DNA of 42,730 nucleotides from Bacteroidota bacterium. Lineage in GTDB: Bacteria; Bacteroidota; Ignavibacteria; UBA10030; UBA8401. A program made the position numbers and the translations under genes. Shown here piece after piece: positions 33,221 to 41,674 of the stretch; position 1 is the first letter of the stretch; each line of letters begins with the position of its first letter. The DNA is taken from assembly GCA_008933835.1 (NCBI GenBank), contig WBUG01000027.1, positions 1 to 42,730 on the forward strand, read 5' to 3'. The notes beneath the pieces are model-generated. The model had not been told where the DNA came from. It did not search any database and was given only the letters and a program-made list of their open reading frames with translations.

Positions 33221-34438
33221 ATGAGAACATTCCTCCGCCTCTCCCTCGCCGCCGTCACCGTGGTGACGCTGCTCCATCCCTGCACCACCGCCGTCGTCTC
33301 CGGCAAAGCGACGGCGGACGGCCGTCCGCTTCTGCTCAAGAACCGCGACGCGGACGAACTGCAGAACCGGCTCGTATCGATACAGGGACTCCGGTTCCGG
33401 TTCGTCGGTCTCGTCAACTCCGCCGATTCGCTCAACGAACAGGTCTGGAGCGGCTACAACGAAACGGGATTCGCCATCATGAACTCCGCGGCGTACAACC
33501 TGAAGCGGAACGACACGACGGCGCTGGCGGACCGCGAAGGGTACATCATGCGGCACGCGCTGGAAGTGTGCCGCACGCTTGCGGACTTCGAATCGCTCCT
33601 CACCGCGTTGCCGAAGCCGCTCGGCGTGGAGGCGAACTTCGGCGTCATCGACGCAAACGGCGGCGCCGCATACTTCGAGACGGACAACTTCCGCTTCACG
33701 CGGTACGACGCCACGGACCCCGCCATCGCCCCGAACGGCTACCTCATCCGCACCAACTACTCGTGCGCCGGGGAAGAGAACAAGGGGATGGGGTACATCC
33801 GCTTCTCCACCGCGGAGAAGATGTTCCGCGACGAGTTTCGTGCGAGGCGGCTCTCCGCCCGCTTCCTTGTCGGGGAGGTGCCCCGCAGTCTCTTCCACGC
33901 CTTCACCGGCACGGACCTCTCGCGGAACCTCCCGAAGGACGAGAAGGACACGACGTTCGCCTTCTTCCGCGATTTCATCCCGCGCTACTACACCAGCGCC
34001 GCCACCGTCGTGCAGGGAGTGAAGCCCGGCGAAACGCCGGCGCTCACCACCATGTGGACCGCGCTCGGTTTCCCCCTCACCTCGGTCGTCGTTCCGGTCT
34101 GGCTGCTGCCGGACGGTTCGCTTCCCGCCATCCTCACCGCCGATGTCTCCGGCAACGCACCGCTCAGCACGTTCGCGCTCGAGCTCAAGAAACGCCTCTT
34201 CCCGGTGCAGAACGACGCGAAGGAGAACTACATCAATGTCGCTCTCCTCATGAACCGGAAGAAGACCGGCCTGCGCCAGAAGATCTCCCCCGTCGAGGCG
34301 AAGCTCACCGCCGAAGCGGAGCGGCTTCTTGCGTCGTGGCGTTCCGGCGGAATTTCCGTCGCGGCTCAACGGACATTCTACTCCGGTATGGATGAAGGGC
34401 TGATCCCACGCATCCGGACCGCGGTCGCCCGCCCCTGA
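33221..34438 (+). CDS. Exported C45/choloylglycine-hydrolase-like Ntn hydrolase
   Basis: The protein has 405 residues from ATG 33221; ATG 33209 would add four. A hydrophobic signal segment (5-18) ends directly before C21 in HPCTTAVVSG, the N-terminal nucleophile expected after processing. NRDAD (the family N-R-D element), WSGYNETGFAIMNS and ANFGVIDANGGAAYFETD are characteristic of C45 acyltransferases and linear-amide C-N hydrolases. Such enzymes cleave amide bonds of N-acyl amino acids, penicillins or bile salts. Here it may be another periplasmic amidase serving the polyamide pathway, but it follows a terminator and may be independent. No clear ribosome-binding site separates the two starts. 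Confidence 0.85.
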   Translation: MRTFLRLSLAAVTVVTLLHPCTTAVVSGKATADGRPLLLKNRDADELQNRLVSIQGLRFRFVGLVNSADSLNEQVWSGYNETGFAIMNSAAYNLKRNDTTALADREGYIMRHALEVCRTLADFESLLTALPKPLGVEANFGVIDANGGAAYFETDNFRFTRYDATDPAIAPNGYLIRTNYSCAGEENKGMGYIRFSTAEKMFRDEFRARRLSARFLVGEVPRSLFHAFTGTDLSRNLPKDEKDTTFAFFRDFIPRYYTSAATVVQGVKPGETPALTTMWTALGFPLTSVVVPVWLLPDGSLPAILTADVSGNAPLSTFALELKKRLFPVQNDAKENYINVALLMNRKKTGLRQKISPVEAKLTAEAERLLASWRSGGISVAAQRTFYSGMDEGLIPRIRTAVARP

Positions 34439-34535
34439 CCGGAATCACGTAACAATCGGCGCCGATTCCCGTTTAGAGGTGAATTGTGTATGTTCCAATA
34501 GCGCCCTCACCACTCCCCATATTTCAGGAGATTCC
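34439..34535 (+). promoter_or_regulatory. Gap upstream of sppA with a 14-base palindrome
   Basis: AATCGGCGCCGATT (34454-34467) is a perfect palindrome. It is followed by an AT-richer stretch with TATGTTCC, a weak match to the Bacteroidetes-type -7 element, then CAGGAG (34525-34530) before the sppA start. A promoter with an operator-like dyad is possible. The match is too loose to be sure. Confidence 0.3.
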
Positions 34536-36962
34536 ATGAATCGCATCTTTTCGATGGCGGTCGGCATGCTGTGCCTCACCGCCTTCCTCACCGCGCAGCC
34601 CCTGGTGCCGGACTATCATTCACAGTCCGGTTTCCTGCCGGCGTCCGGCGGTGTGTACGGCAACGGACTCTACGGCGTCGACAATCCCGCCTGGCTCACT
34701 ACCGTCCGCATGCCCGAAGTGGGCATTCTGTTCCAGAAGCCGACGGGCGGGAATGAGGACCATGGTACATACGGCGTCTTCATGTCGGGACAAGGACTCG
34801 GACTCACGTACCTTCATACCAATACTCCGGCCGGTGTCGTGAACGATTACTCCTTCGCGTTGGCGGGGGGGAACCGGACATTCGGTGCCGGATTTGGCTA
34901 TCAATGGTCCTCGGGTGACCGCGCCGCATACAACCGTATGGACATGTTCTCCGCCGGTTTCTTCCTCCGGCCGAACGAATACCTCTCCTTCGGACTTTCG
35001 GGCCGCCGCACGACGCACGGAGACGCGGAACAGGGAGCGGTGGATGTCGGCGTCCGTCCGTTCGGCACGCCGCTGCTCGCGCTCTTCGGCGATTTCTCGA
35101 TGGACAACCGGCAGACCATCGCGAACGGACACTGGAGCACAGGACTGCTCGCGGAGCCGTTCGACGGCATCCGGGTGTCGGTACGGTACTTCGATTCCAA
35201 AGCGGTGTCGGTCGGCGTGGGGGTGAGCCTCGGCCTCGTCGGGGTCAGCGTCGCTCCGACCATCGACCGGAACTCGAACCACTCCGCCACCAACGTCATC
35301 ATCCGCAGCGGCGGGTACGACCGGACCCTCTTCCGCGGTACGTTCGAACCGAAGGAACAGTTCGTGAAGTACGACGGATTGAAACGGGTCGCGCACACGA
35401 AGGGGACCTTCTTCAACCAGACCGAACCGCTGTTGGCCCTGCTGCAGGAGATCGAACACGCCAAGAACGATCCGGCGGTCCAGGGCATCCTCATCAACAT
35501 GAACTCGGTGTACGGCGGACGTACGCTGCTGTGGGAGGTGCGCGAGAAGCTGAAGGAGTTCCGCGCGTCGGGCAAGAAGGTGGTCATCTACATCGAACGG
35601 GGAGGCATCGACACGTACCACTTCGCTTCGGTGGCGGACCGCATCGTGATGGAACCGCTCGGCCAGCTCTCGCTCGGCGGGTACATCATGGGGCGGTCGT
35701 TCCTGAAAGGGACGCTGGAGAAGGTCGGCCTCGCGTACGACGAATGGCGTTTCTTCAAGTACAAGTCCGCTGCGGAGACCTTCTCGCGGGACAAGATGTC
35801 CGACGCCGACCGCGAACAGCGGCAGGCGCTGGTGGACGACATGTACGCCGTCGCACGGAAGGACATGGCCGAACGCCCGGGATTCGATCCTGAAAAGATC
35901 GATGCGCTCATCGACGGTGCCCTCATCTATACGGCACAGCAGGCGTTGCAGGCGGGCATGGTCGACACGCTCGCGCGGTGGACCGAGATCGACAGCGTGC
36001 TCATCAAGTTCACCGGCTCGGCGCATCCGTACGCCGTCCGCGGCATGCTCGAGGGACAGATGCTGCCGTACGCCACCTGGAGCGAACCGCCGAAGATCGC
36101 CGTCATCTACGCGCTCGGCGCCTGCTCCATGGACGACGGTATCCGTGCGCGTGAGCTGGAGCGGAAGGTGACCGACGCGGTGGAGGACCGGAACGTGAAG
36201 GCGATCGTACTGCGGGTCGATTCGCCCGGCGGCGACGCGCTCGCATCGGACTACGTCTCCGAAGTGCTGAAGCGCGCGAAGGGGAAGAAACCCATCGTGG
36301 TGTCGCAGGCGGACGTCGCGGCATCGGGCGGCTACTGGCTCTCCATGCACAGCGATGCCATCGTCGCGGCGCCGAACACCATCACCGGCTCCATCGGCGT
36401 CATCGGAGGATGGATCTATGACAAGGGCTTCAAGGCGAGCATCGGCGGCTCGACCGATTTCGTGAAGGCGGGGAAGTATGCGGACCTCGGATACGGCTTC
36501 ACCGTGCCGCTCATCGGTCTTTCGTTCCCTGACCGGCCGATGAACGCCGACGAACGGAGCCAGGTCGAGATGATGATCCGGTCGTTCTACAAGGACTTCG
36601 TCACGCGCGTGGCGGAAGGCCGCGGGAAACCGTACGATGACATCGAGAAGGTGGCGCAGGGACGCGTCTGGTCCGGACTGGACGGCAAGGAGAACGGTCT
36701 GGTGGACCACATCGGCGGCATCGAGTTCTCCATCGCCCTGGCGAAGGAGAAGGCGGGACTGGCGAAGGATGCGGAAGTGACGGTGAAAGAGTATAGCGTG
36801 CAGCCGTACTTCAACATCGGCGACCTTCTGTCCATGGTGAAAGGGGTGAAGGAGACGGTGGAAGAGGACCCGATGGTGAAGCAGCTGAAGTTCCGTCTTG
36901 AGCATAACGGACGCCCCATCCCGATGCTTCCGCTGGACGAGATGGAGGTCATCGCACGCTGA
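34536..36962 (+). CDS. sppA: SppA-type signal peptide peptidase fused to a barrel-like N-terminal domain
   Basis: The protein has 808 residues, longer than the usual 330 or 618. The signal peptide ends near FLTAQ. Residues about 25-270 are strand-rich with alternating patterns (ENPAW-like VDNPAWLTTVRMPEVG, FSAGFFLRPNEYLSFGLSG), resembling PorV/UPF0164 outer-membrane barrels. Residues about 290-800 are a 67K-type SppA with tandem domains: catalytic K410 in KYKSAAETFSRDKMS and S597 in DVAASGGYW, plus DSPGGDAL. SppA degrades cleaved signal peptides and membrane-embedded fragments. CAGGAG precedes ATG 34536, and a strong terminator follows. The fusion would place the protease at or in the outer membrane, which is inference. 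Confidence 0.88.
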   Translation: MNRIFSMAVGMLCLTAFLTAQPLVPDYHSQSGFLPASGGVYGNGLYGVDNPAWLTTVRMPEVGILFQKPTGGNEDHGTYGVFMSGQGLGLTYLHTNTPAGVVNDYSFALAGGNRTFGAGFGYQWSSGDRAAYNRMDMFSAGFFLRPNEYLSFGLSGRRTTHGDAEQGAVDVGVRPFGTPLLALFGDFSMDNRQTIANGHWSTGLLAEPFDGIRVSVRYFDSKAVSVGVGVSLGLVGVSVAPTIDRNSNHSATNVIIRSGGYDRTLFRGTFEPKEQFVKYDGLKRVAHTKGTFFNQTEPLLALLQEIEHAKNDPAVQGILINMNSVYGGRTLLWEVREKLKEFRASGKKVVIYIERGGIDTYHFASVADRIVMEPLGQLSLGGYIMGRSFLKGTLEKVGLAYDEWRFFKYKSAAETFSRDKMSDADREQRQALVDDMYAVARKDMAERPGFDPEKIDALIDGALIYTAQQALQAGMVDTLARWTEIDSVLIKFTGSAHPYAVRGMLEGQMLPYATWSEPPKIAVIYALGACSMDDGIRARELERKVTDAVEDRNVKAIVLRVDSPGGDALASDYVSEVLKRAKGKKPIVVSQADVAASGGYWLSMHSDAIVAAPNTITGSIGVIGGWIYDKGFKASIGGSTDFVKAGKYADLGYGFTVPLIGLSFPDRPMNADERSQVEMMIRSFYKDFVTRVAEGRGKPYDDIEKVAQGRVWSGLDGKENGLVDHIGGIEFSIALAKEKAGLAKDAEVTVKEYSVQPYFNIGDLLSMVKGVKETVEEDPMVKQLKFRLEHNGRPIPMLPLDEMEVIAR

Positions 36963-36989
36963 ACGCCCTCCGGTGATTTCCGGAACGAT

Positions 36990-37026
36990 GAAGGCCTGTC
37001 CGCTCCCGGACAGGCCTTCGTGTTTT
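36990..37026 (+). terminator. Rho-independent terminator after sppA
   Basis: The 13-bp perfect arms GAAGGCCTGTCCG and CGGACAGGCCTTC with a 4-base loop are followed by GTGTTTTC. It lies 27 bases after the sppA stop and between two convergent genes, so it may serve the minus-strand operon as well. Confidence 0.85.
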
Positions 37027-37049
37027 CATCCCTTCGGTCCGATGCCGAT

Positions 37050-38138
37050 CTACCGCACTCCCGCCGTGCGGGCGACCTCCAGCGCCGTTTCCAGAATGTT
37101 CCGCCCGCGATCCATGTTCGTCAGCAGCATCACGGAGGAACGGGTCGACGGAAAGAGGAGCAGCACACAGGTCGCTCCCTGCTGTCCTCCCCGGTGAGCG
37201 ATGTATCCCTCCTTCGCGTATGCCCCCACATCCCATCCGAGTCCGTACACCGTTGCCGTTCCGTCGTCCAGCCGCTGCGGTGTCGACATGGCGGCGAACG
37301 TCTCCGGCCGGACGAGCCGACCCGTCATCATGGCGTCGCCGAACCGCACCAGGTCCTCCGCGGTGGAGAGAAAGCCTCCGCCCGGGACTTTGTAACCGGG
37401 ATCGATGACGTCCGCATTGCGGACCGTGCCGCCGGAATCGGGGCTGTACGGACGTGTACGGAATGGAATGATGGTGTTCGGCCGGTCGGGCACCGTGTTC
37501 GGCATCGCCGCCAAATCGAAAATGTTCTTCCGCACGTACTCGGTGAACGGCATGCCGGTGACCCGCTCCACCGCCACGCCGAGAACGTTGTACCCGAACG
37601 TCGTGTATGTGTATCCGGCGCCGGGGAGGTGCATCAGCGTGTCGTGCATGAACAGGGAGAGCGCCTCGGTGAGGTCGCGGTACGAACGCCCGCCGATGCG
37701 CAGTTCCTCGTCCACGTTGCGGTAATGCCGGATGCCGCTGCGGTGCCCGAGCAGCTGGCGCATGGTGACCGCGCGCTGCTTCACGGGGAACTCCGGGATG
37801 TACCGCTGCACCGGCGCGTCCAGGTCGATGCGTCCCCGCTCGGCGAGCTGCATCACCGCCGCGGCGGTGATCGGCTTCGAGACGGAGGCGATGCGGAATT
37901 TCGTCCGGGCCTCCGCCGGCACGCGGTTCTCCAGGTCGCTGAACCCGTACCCGCGGGAGTGAAGCAGCGTTCCGTTCCGCATCACCGCCATCGAGGCGCC
38001 GGGAATGTTCTGTCCCGCGAGGTACGCCGTGACGATGGAGTCGACGCGCGCCCACGGCGTCTGGGAACGCAGCGGGATCAGGATGAACAGGATCAGGATG
38101 AAGGGGCGGAGATGCGTAATTCTGCTCATGGTCCTCAT
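37050..38138 (-). CDS. Exported serine hydrolase (beta-lactamase/LACTB family)
   Basis: The 362-residue protein has a signal peptide ending near PLRSQ. Penicillin-binding-type motifs are present: SVSK (nucleophile Ser and general-base Lys, about residue 85), YNV in FGYNVLG, and HRGG in place of KTG near the C-terminus. Class C/LACTB relatives act as esterases, D-aminopeptidases or peptidases, rarely as true beta-lactamases. The ATG overlaps the stop of the reductase gene by 4 bases. It is the last gene of the five-gene minus-strand run. Confidence 0.9.
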   Translation of the reverse strand: MRTMSRITHLRPFILILFILIPLRSQTPWARVDSIVTAYLAGQNIPGASMAVMRNGTLLHSRGYGFSDLENRVPAEARTKFRIASVSKPITAAAVMQLAERGRIDLDAPVQRYIPEFPVKQRAVTMRQLLGHRSGIRHYRNVDEELRIGGRSYRDLTEALSLFMHDTLMHLPGAGYTYTTFGYNVLGVAVERVTGMPFTEYVRKNIFDLAAMPNTVPDRPNTIIPFRTRPYSPDSGGTVRNADVIDPGYKVPGGGFLSTAEDLVRFGDAMMTGRLVRPETFAAMSTPQRLDDGTATVYGLGWDVGAYAKEGYIAHRGGQQGATCVLLLFPSTRSSVMLLTNMDRGRNILETALEVARTAGVR

Positions 38139-38671
38139 GCCGTTCGGTTCCGCCGGAAATGGTTCTTCACCAGTCCGTTCGGGTAGGTGATGGTCGAGAT
38201 GTGCGACAGTCGCAGCAGCGCGCCGGTCTCGCCGAAGAGAGGCCGTCCGCGTCCGAGCAGCACCGGCACGGTGGTGACGATGATCTCGTCGATGAGGTCC
38301 TCTTTCAGGAAGCGCCGGATGGTCTCGCCGCCGTCGATGTACAGACTATGATATCCGTGTCCCGCGAGGTACGTCAGCACCTCGCGCGGCGGTTTTGAGA
38401 GGAGTTCCGCCTTCCCGGCAAGGTGCGCCGGCAGGGTCGCCATGCCGTTGCTCAGCACGAACACCTTCTTCGTGTACGGCCAGGCGGGAAAGGTGAGCAC
38501 CGTCTCGAACGTGCCGCGTCCCATCACGAGGCCGTCGATGCCCTTCATGAACTCGGCGTACCCGTAATCGTCGTTCGAGGGATTGTCCAGACCCGTCAGC
38601 CAGTCGATGGAACCGTCCTCCGCGGCGATGTAGCCGTCGAGGCTCGCTGCGATGTAGACCCACGTTGTCAT
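38135..38671 (-). CDS. Dihydrofolate-reductase-family (RibD C-terminal) reductase
   Basis: This 178-residue protein starts MTTWVYIAASLDGYIA, the usual opening of the RibD_C/YyaP-type DHFR-fold family. It continues IDWL, a FMKGIDGLVMGRGTFE segment (NADPH-binding MGRxTFE) and YIDGGETIRRFL. The family contains NADPH-dependent reductases of pteridine or riboflavin-like substrates, most of them uncharacterised. The ATG at 38671 was chosen over an upstream ATG at 38737 that would run into the preceding gene. It lies 22 bases after the HEAT-hydrolase gene and overlaps the next one. Confidence 0.92.
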   Translation of the reverse strand: MTTWVYIAASLDGYIAAEDGSIDWLTGLDNPSNDDYGYAEFMKGIDGLVMGRGTFETVLTFPAWPYTKKVFVLSNGMATLPAHLAGKAELLSKPPREVLTYLAGHGYHSLYIDGGETIRRFLKEDLIDEIIVTTVPVLLGRGRPLFGETGALLRLSHISTITYPNGLVKNHFRRNRTA

Positions 38672-38693
38672 GGTCGTCGTGTCCTCTATGGTG

Positions 38694-40280
38694 TCAGAAA
38701 TTGCCGATACGGCTGATGAGCCTCGTCCACAGCTCACCGCCCCCGGCGCCGTTCGTCATCACGACGACCGCGTTACCGGTCGCGTCGTCGAACTGACTGT
38801 AGCAGCGGAACCCGGAACGGTTCGCGCCGCTGTGATGGTGGATCGGACCCCGCCCGGTGGCGGTGACGCACCAGCCGAGTCCCCACGATACGCTCGTCCC
38901 CCGCGCCGTTCCGGGACGCTCCACCGGTTCCCGGACGTCCGCCGTCCGCTGCGGTGAAAGCATCTCCTTCCGTAATGCCGGTGGGAGGGGGATCGTCTGC
39001 TCGTTCCCCATCACCGCGATGAGGAACCGCGCATAGTCCGATGCGGAGGTGTAGAGGGAGTACGCGGCGTTGGGACGGATGTAGCGGCTCTTCATCCTGT
39101 ACGCTCCCCGCTCGTCATGACCGGCGGCGATGAACGTGTCGAGGGACGGGGTCCAGACGAACGACGTGTGACGGAGCCCGAGCGGTCGGAATAACGTCCG
39201 CTCCGCGTACGCATCGAGTCCTTCACCGGTCTTCGCCTCGACCGCTTTCTGTAATGCGTACATCCCCTCGCCGGAATAGCCGAATTTCGTGCCGGGAGAA
39301 AAGAGAAGCGGTACGGGACCGTTCCGTTCTTCGTCCCCCGGCCGCCAGTTGGGAAGTCCGGTGGAATGGGAGAGCACCATCCGTGCCGTGATGCGTTCCG
39401 CACCCGGTTCCGCGGTCAGTACGGGAAGCGGGAGCGAGCGGGAGAGCGGCTGGTCGAGGTCGAGCCTCCCGCCGGCGGCGAGGGAGAGTGCGATGATGCC
39501 GAACACGGGCTTGGACATGGAACACGCTTCGAACATCGTTTCGCCGGTCACCGGCGCTCCCGTCCGCACGTCGGCCGTGCCGTACTGCGCGCTCCAGACG
39601 ATCTCTCGTTCGCGGACGAGGACGATGGAGAGTCCGGGCACGTTGTGCTCCTTCATCAAGACCGGCAGGAGCGAATCGGCGATAGTGCGGACGTTCTTCC
39701 AGTCGCGTCTCGTCTCGACCGCGCCGGGCTGGATGCGGTCCAGAGCGGATGCGGCGGCCCGTCGGACGTCGGCATCGGCGTCGCTGAGCAGACCGAGCAG
39801 CAACGGCACCGATGCGCGCGCGGCGGGACCGGTCGAACCGAGGGCTTGCAGAGCGGTCCATCGGACGACCGGAACGCTGTCAAACGCAGATCTCATCAGG
39901 GACGGTACGGCGGGAGCGGCGGCGGCTCCCATATGGTAGAGCGCGATGAGCGCGCTCCGCCGGACCTCGGGGGAAGCATCGTTCACCGTGCGAAGAAGCG
40001 CCGGCAGCGCCGGATTCCCGATGCGGGCGAGCGCGGCGGATGCAGCGCCGGCGACGAACGGATCGTCGTCGGCGAACCGGGCGATGAGCGGTTCCACCGC
40101 TTCGGCAGACCGAAGGATGCCGAGCTGTTCGGCCGCACGCTCGCGCACAAGCGGATCGGCGTTCGTGAGTCGGTGAATGTGGAGGCGGACCGGTTCCGCG
40201 TTCTGAGCGAACGCCGCTGAGAGGAGGAACGGTAGTATGAATGCCGCGAAGCGCATGACCGGGGGGCGGTGTCGGATCAT
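38694..40280 (-). CDS. HEAT-repeat protein fused to a beta-lactamase-type serine hydrolase
   Basis: The protein has 528 residues. A signal peptide (start at 40280, or MRFAAF at 40256) ends near SAAFAQ. Residues about 30-195 are HEAT/PBS-lyase-type repeats (DPLVRERAAEQLG, SPEVRRSALIALY, DADVRRAAASALD). Residues about 200-528 form a serine hydrolase with SMSK, YSGEG and HHSGANRSG motifs. The fold pair suggests an exported enzyme with a protein-binding arm. The HSG in place of KTG and the long loops argue against a classical beta-lactamase. The start overlaps the desulfhydrase stop (ATGA). Confidence 0.9.
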   Translation of the reverse strand: MIRHRPPVMRFAAFILPFLLSAAFAQNAEPVRLHIHRLTNADPLVRERAAEQLGILRSAEAVEPLIARFADDDPFVAGAASAALARIGNPALPALLRTVNDASPEVRRSALIALYHMGAAAAPAVPSLMRSAFDSVPVVRWTALQALGSTGPAARASVPLLLGLLSDADADVRRAAASALDRIQPGAVETRRDWKNVRTIADSLLPVLMKEHNVPGLSIVLVREREIVWSAQYGTADVRTGAPVTGETMFEACSMSKPVFGIIALSLAAGGRLDLDQPLSRSLPLPVLTAEPGAERITARMVLSHSTGLPNWRPGDEERNGPVPLLFSPGTKFGYSGEGMYALQKAVEAKTGEGLDAYAERTLFRPLGLRHTSFVWTPSLDTFIAAGHDERGAYRMKSRYIRPNAAYSLYTSASDYARFLIAVMGNEQTIPLPPALRKEMLSPQRTADVREPVERPGTARGTSVSWGLGWCVTATGRGPIHHHSGANRSGFRCYSQFDDATGNAVVVMTNGAGGGELWTRLISRIGNF

Positions 40281-41284
40281 CGGTACGTGATCTGCGCGAG
40301 AGGCCGCAGCTCTTCTTCGTATGCGAACAGAATGGGAAGGCCTCCGGTATGGAGGAAGATGACCGGAACATCACGGCGGAGGACGCCGAGACGGACGAGG
40401 TCCAGCAGTCCCGCCATCGCTTTTCCGGTGTAGACCGGATCGAGCAGGAGCCCTTCGAGCCGCGCGGCGGTCACGATGGCCTCCCGTCCCGCCCGAGTGA
40501 TCGCTCCGTACTCTTCGAAGTATCCGTCGTACACTTCAACGGACTCTTCGTCCGGTGCGTCGGTCTGCCCGAGCAGCCCGGCGCATTCCCGCATCAACTC
40601 CGCCGTACGGCTCCGGACGGCGGATGTACTGCGCGAAACGCTGATGCCGACGATGCGCGCACCGGGCATGTACCGCGCCGCGCCGACGATACATCCTGCC
40701 AGCGTTCCGCACGAGCCGACCGTGACCACCACCTGCGCCGCTCCGCCGCCGAACTGCTGCGCGAGTTCGCGCATCCCCCGCACGTACCCGAGCGCGCCGC
40801 GTCCCGTGCTGCCGCCGAGCGGAACGGTGAACGGACGCTTCCCCGCGCTCTGCAGTTCCTCCTCCCACCGCCGCATTTCGGACATCATCGCATCGTTATC
40901 ATCGTTCTCCTTCAGGAACCGTATCTCCGCACCGAACAGCGCGTCGAGCAGCATGTTCCCCTGCACCGCTTCCGTGACCGGTCCTCCGAGCACGAGTTTC
41001 ACATCCAATCCCAGTATCCTCGCCGCGGCGGCGGTCATCCGGGCGTGGTTGGACTGCCGCCCGCCGACGGTCATCAGCGTGTCGTACGCTCCCGATGCGG
41101 CGGGATGGAGGTCGTACTCGAGCTTCCGCGCTTTGTTCCCTCCCCCGGCCAGTCCCGTCATATCGTCCCGCTTGATGAGCAGCCGTTGAAGAGCGCAATG
41201 CTGGGCGAGCCGCGGCGCTTCGTGCAGCGGCGTCGGCAGGTCGGCGAGAGTGAGACGGGGAATCGTGTCGAGGATGTCGGTCAT
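40277..41284 (-). CDS. D-cysteine desulfhydrase / ACC deaminase family PLP enzyme
   Basis: The 335-residue fold-type II PLP enzyme has LPTPLHEAPRL, the lysine loop GGGNKARKLEY, GGRQSNHARMTAAAA, SCGTLAG (phosphate-binding) and LDPVYTGKAMAGL. This matches D-cysteine desulfhydrase / 1-aminocyclopropane-1-carboxylate deaminase. D-cysteine desulfhydrase (D-cysteine to pyruvate, sulfide and ammonia) is the commoner bacterial activity, and the two cannot be separated on motifs alone. It follows the small lipoprotein by 4 bases and overlaps the HEAT-hydrolase gene. Confidence 0.92.
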   Translation of the reverse strand: MTDILDTIPRLTLADLPTPLHEAPRLAQHCALQRLLIKRDDMTGLAGGGNKARKLEYDLHPAASGAYDTLMTVGGRQSNHARMTAAAARILGLDVKLVLGGPVTEAVQGNMLLDALFGAEIRFLKENDDNDAMMSEMRRWEEELQSAGKRPFTVPLGGSTGRGALGYVRGMRELAQQFGGGAAQVVVTVGSCGTLAGCIVGAARYMPGARIVGISVSRSTSAVRSRTAELMRECAGLLGQTDAPDEESVEVYDGYFEEYGAITRAGREAIVTAARLEGLLLDPVYTGKAMAGLLDLVRLGVLRRDVPVIFLHTGGLPILFAYEEELRPLAQITYR

Positions 41285-41288
41285 ACCG

Positions 41289-41588
41289 TCACGGCTCGCG
41301 GCGTACTTTCATGCTCTTCCGGGAGAGGGCGAAACCGCCGAATCCGCCGATGATGGCGATGTAGAATCCGAGGTCGTACCACCAGCCGGTGTTGTAGTGG
41401 TCGTAGATACGGACGGAGTCATTGAAGAATCCGACCACGAGGGAGACCGGCGCGATCCAGCCGTGCCACACTCCCATCAGGAATCCCGAAGGATGTTCGT
41501 CCGGTGTCGGTACCGTGTGCGGGAAACAGCCGGCCAGCATCACGAGCGCGGCAGGGAGGAGAAGAGCGATGAGCGAGGTGCGTTTCAT
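41289..41588 (-). CDS. Small lipoprotein with membrane segment
   Basis: The protein has 99 residues from ATG 41588; an upstream ATG at 41633 lacks a proper signal. The lipobox is LAGC, followed by FLMGVWHGWIAPVSLVVGFF and YDLGFYIAIIGGFGGFAL, two hydrophobic stretches, and a basic C-terminus. The HGW-APVS and GWWYDLGF patterns recur in small conserved proteins of unknown function in many bacteria. It is the first gene of the minus-strand operon, behind a Bacteroidetes-like -7 element. Confidence 0.82.
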   Translation of the reverse strand: MKRTSLIALLLPAALVMLAGCFPHTVPTPDEHPSGFLMGVWHGWIAPVSLVVGFFNDSVRIYDHYNTGWWYDLGFYIAIIGGFGGFALSRKSMKVRREP

Positions 41589-41630
41589 AGGGCGTGCGGT
41601 TCGGGTGTGGACGTAGAATGGCTTGTCCAG

Positions 41631-41638
41631 CAAATATA
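41631..41638 (-). promoter_or_regulatory. Bacteroidetes-type -7 promoter element for the minus-strand operon
   Basis: Read on the minus strand the sequence is TATATTTG, an exact match to the TAnnTTTG element of primary-sigma promoters in Bacteroidetes. It would give a leader of about 35 bases to the ATG at 41588. I see no good TTTG -33 element at the usual 19-base distance, so confidence is moderate. Confidence 0.45.
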
Positions 41639-41674
41639 GCGGTTTTCCGGAGAAACAGCGAGAGGTTGCGGTGT

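Noticed and set aside
37050-40280. Antibiotic-resistance beta-lactamases
   Set aside because: Both serine hydrolases have the SxxK motif but lack a KTG triad and resemble LACTB/esterase-type relatives; no resistance context is present.
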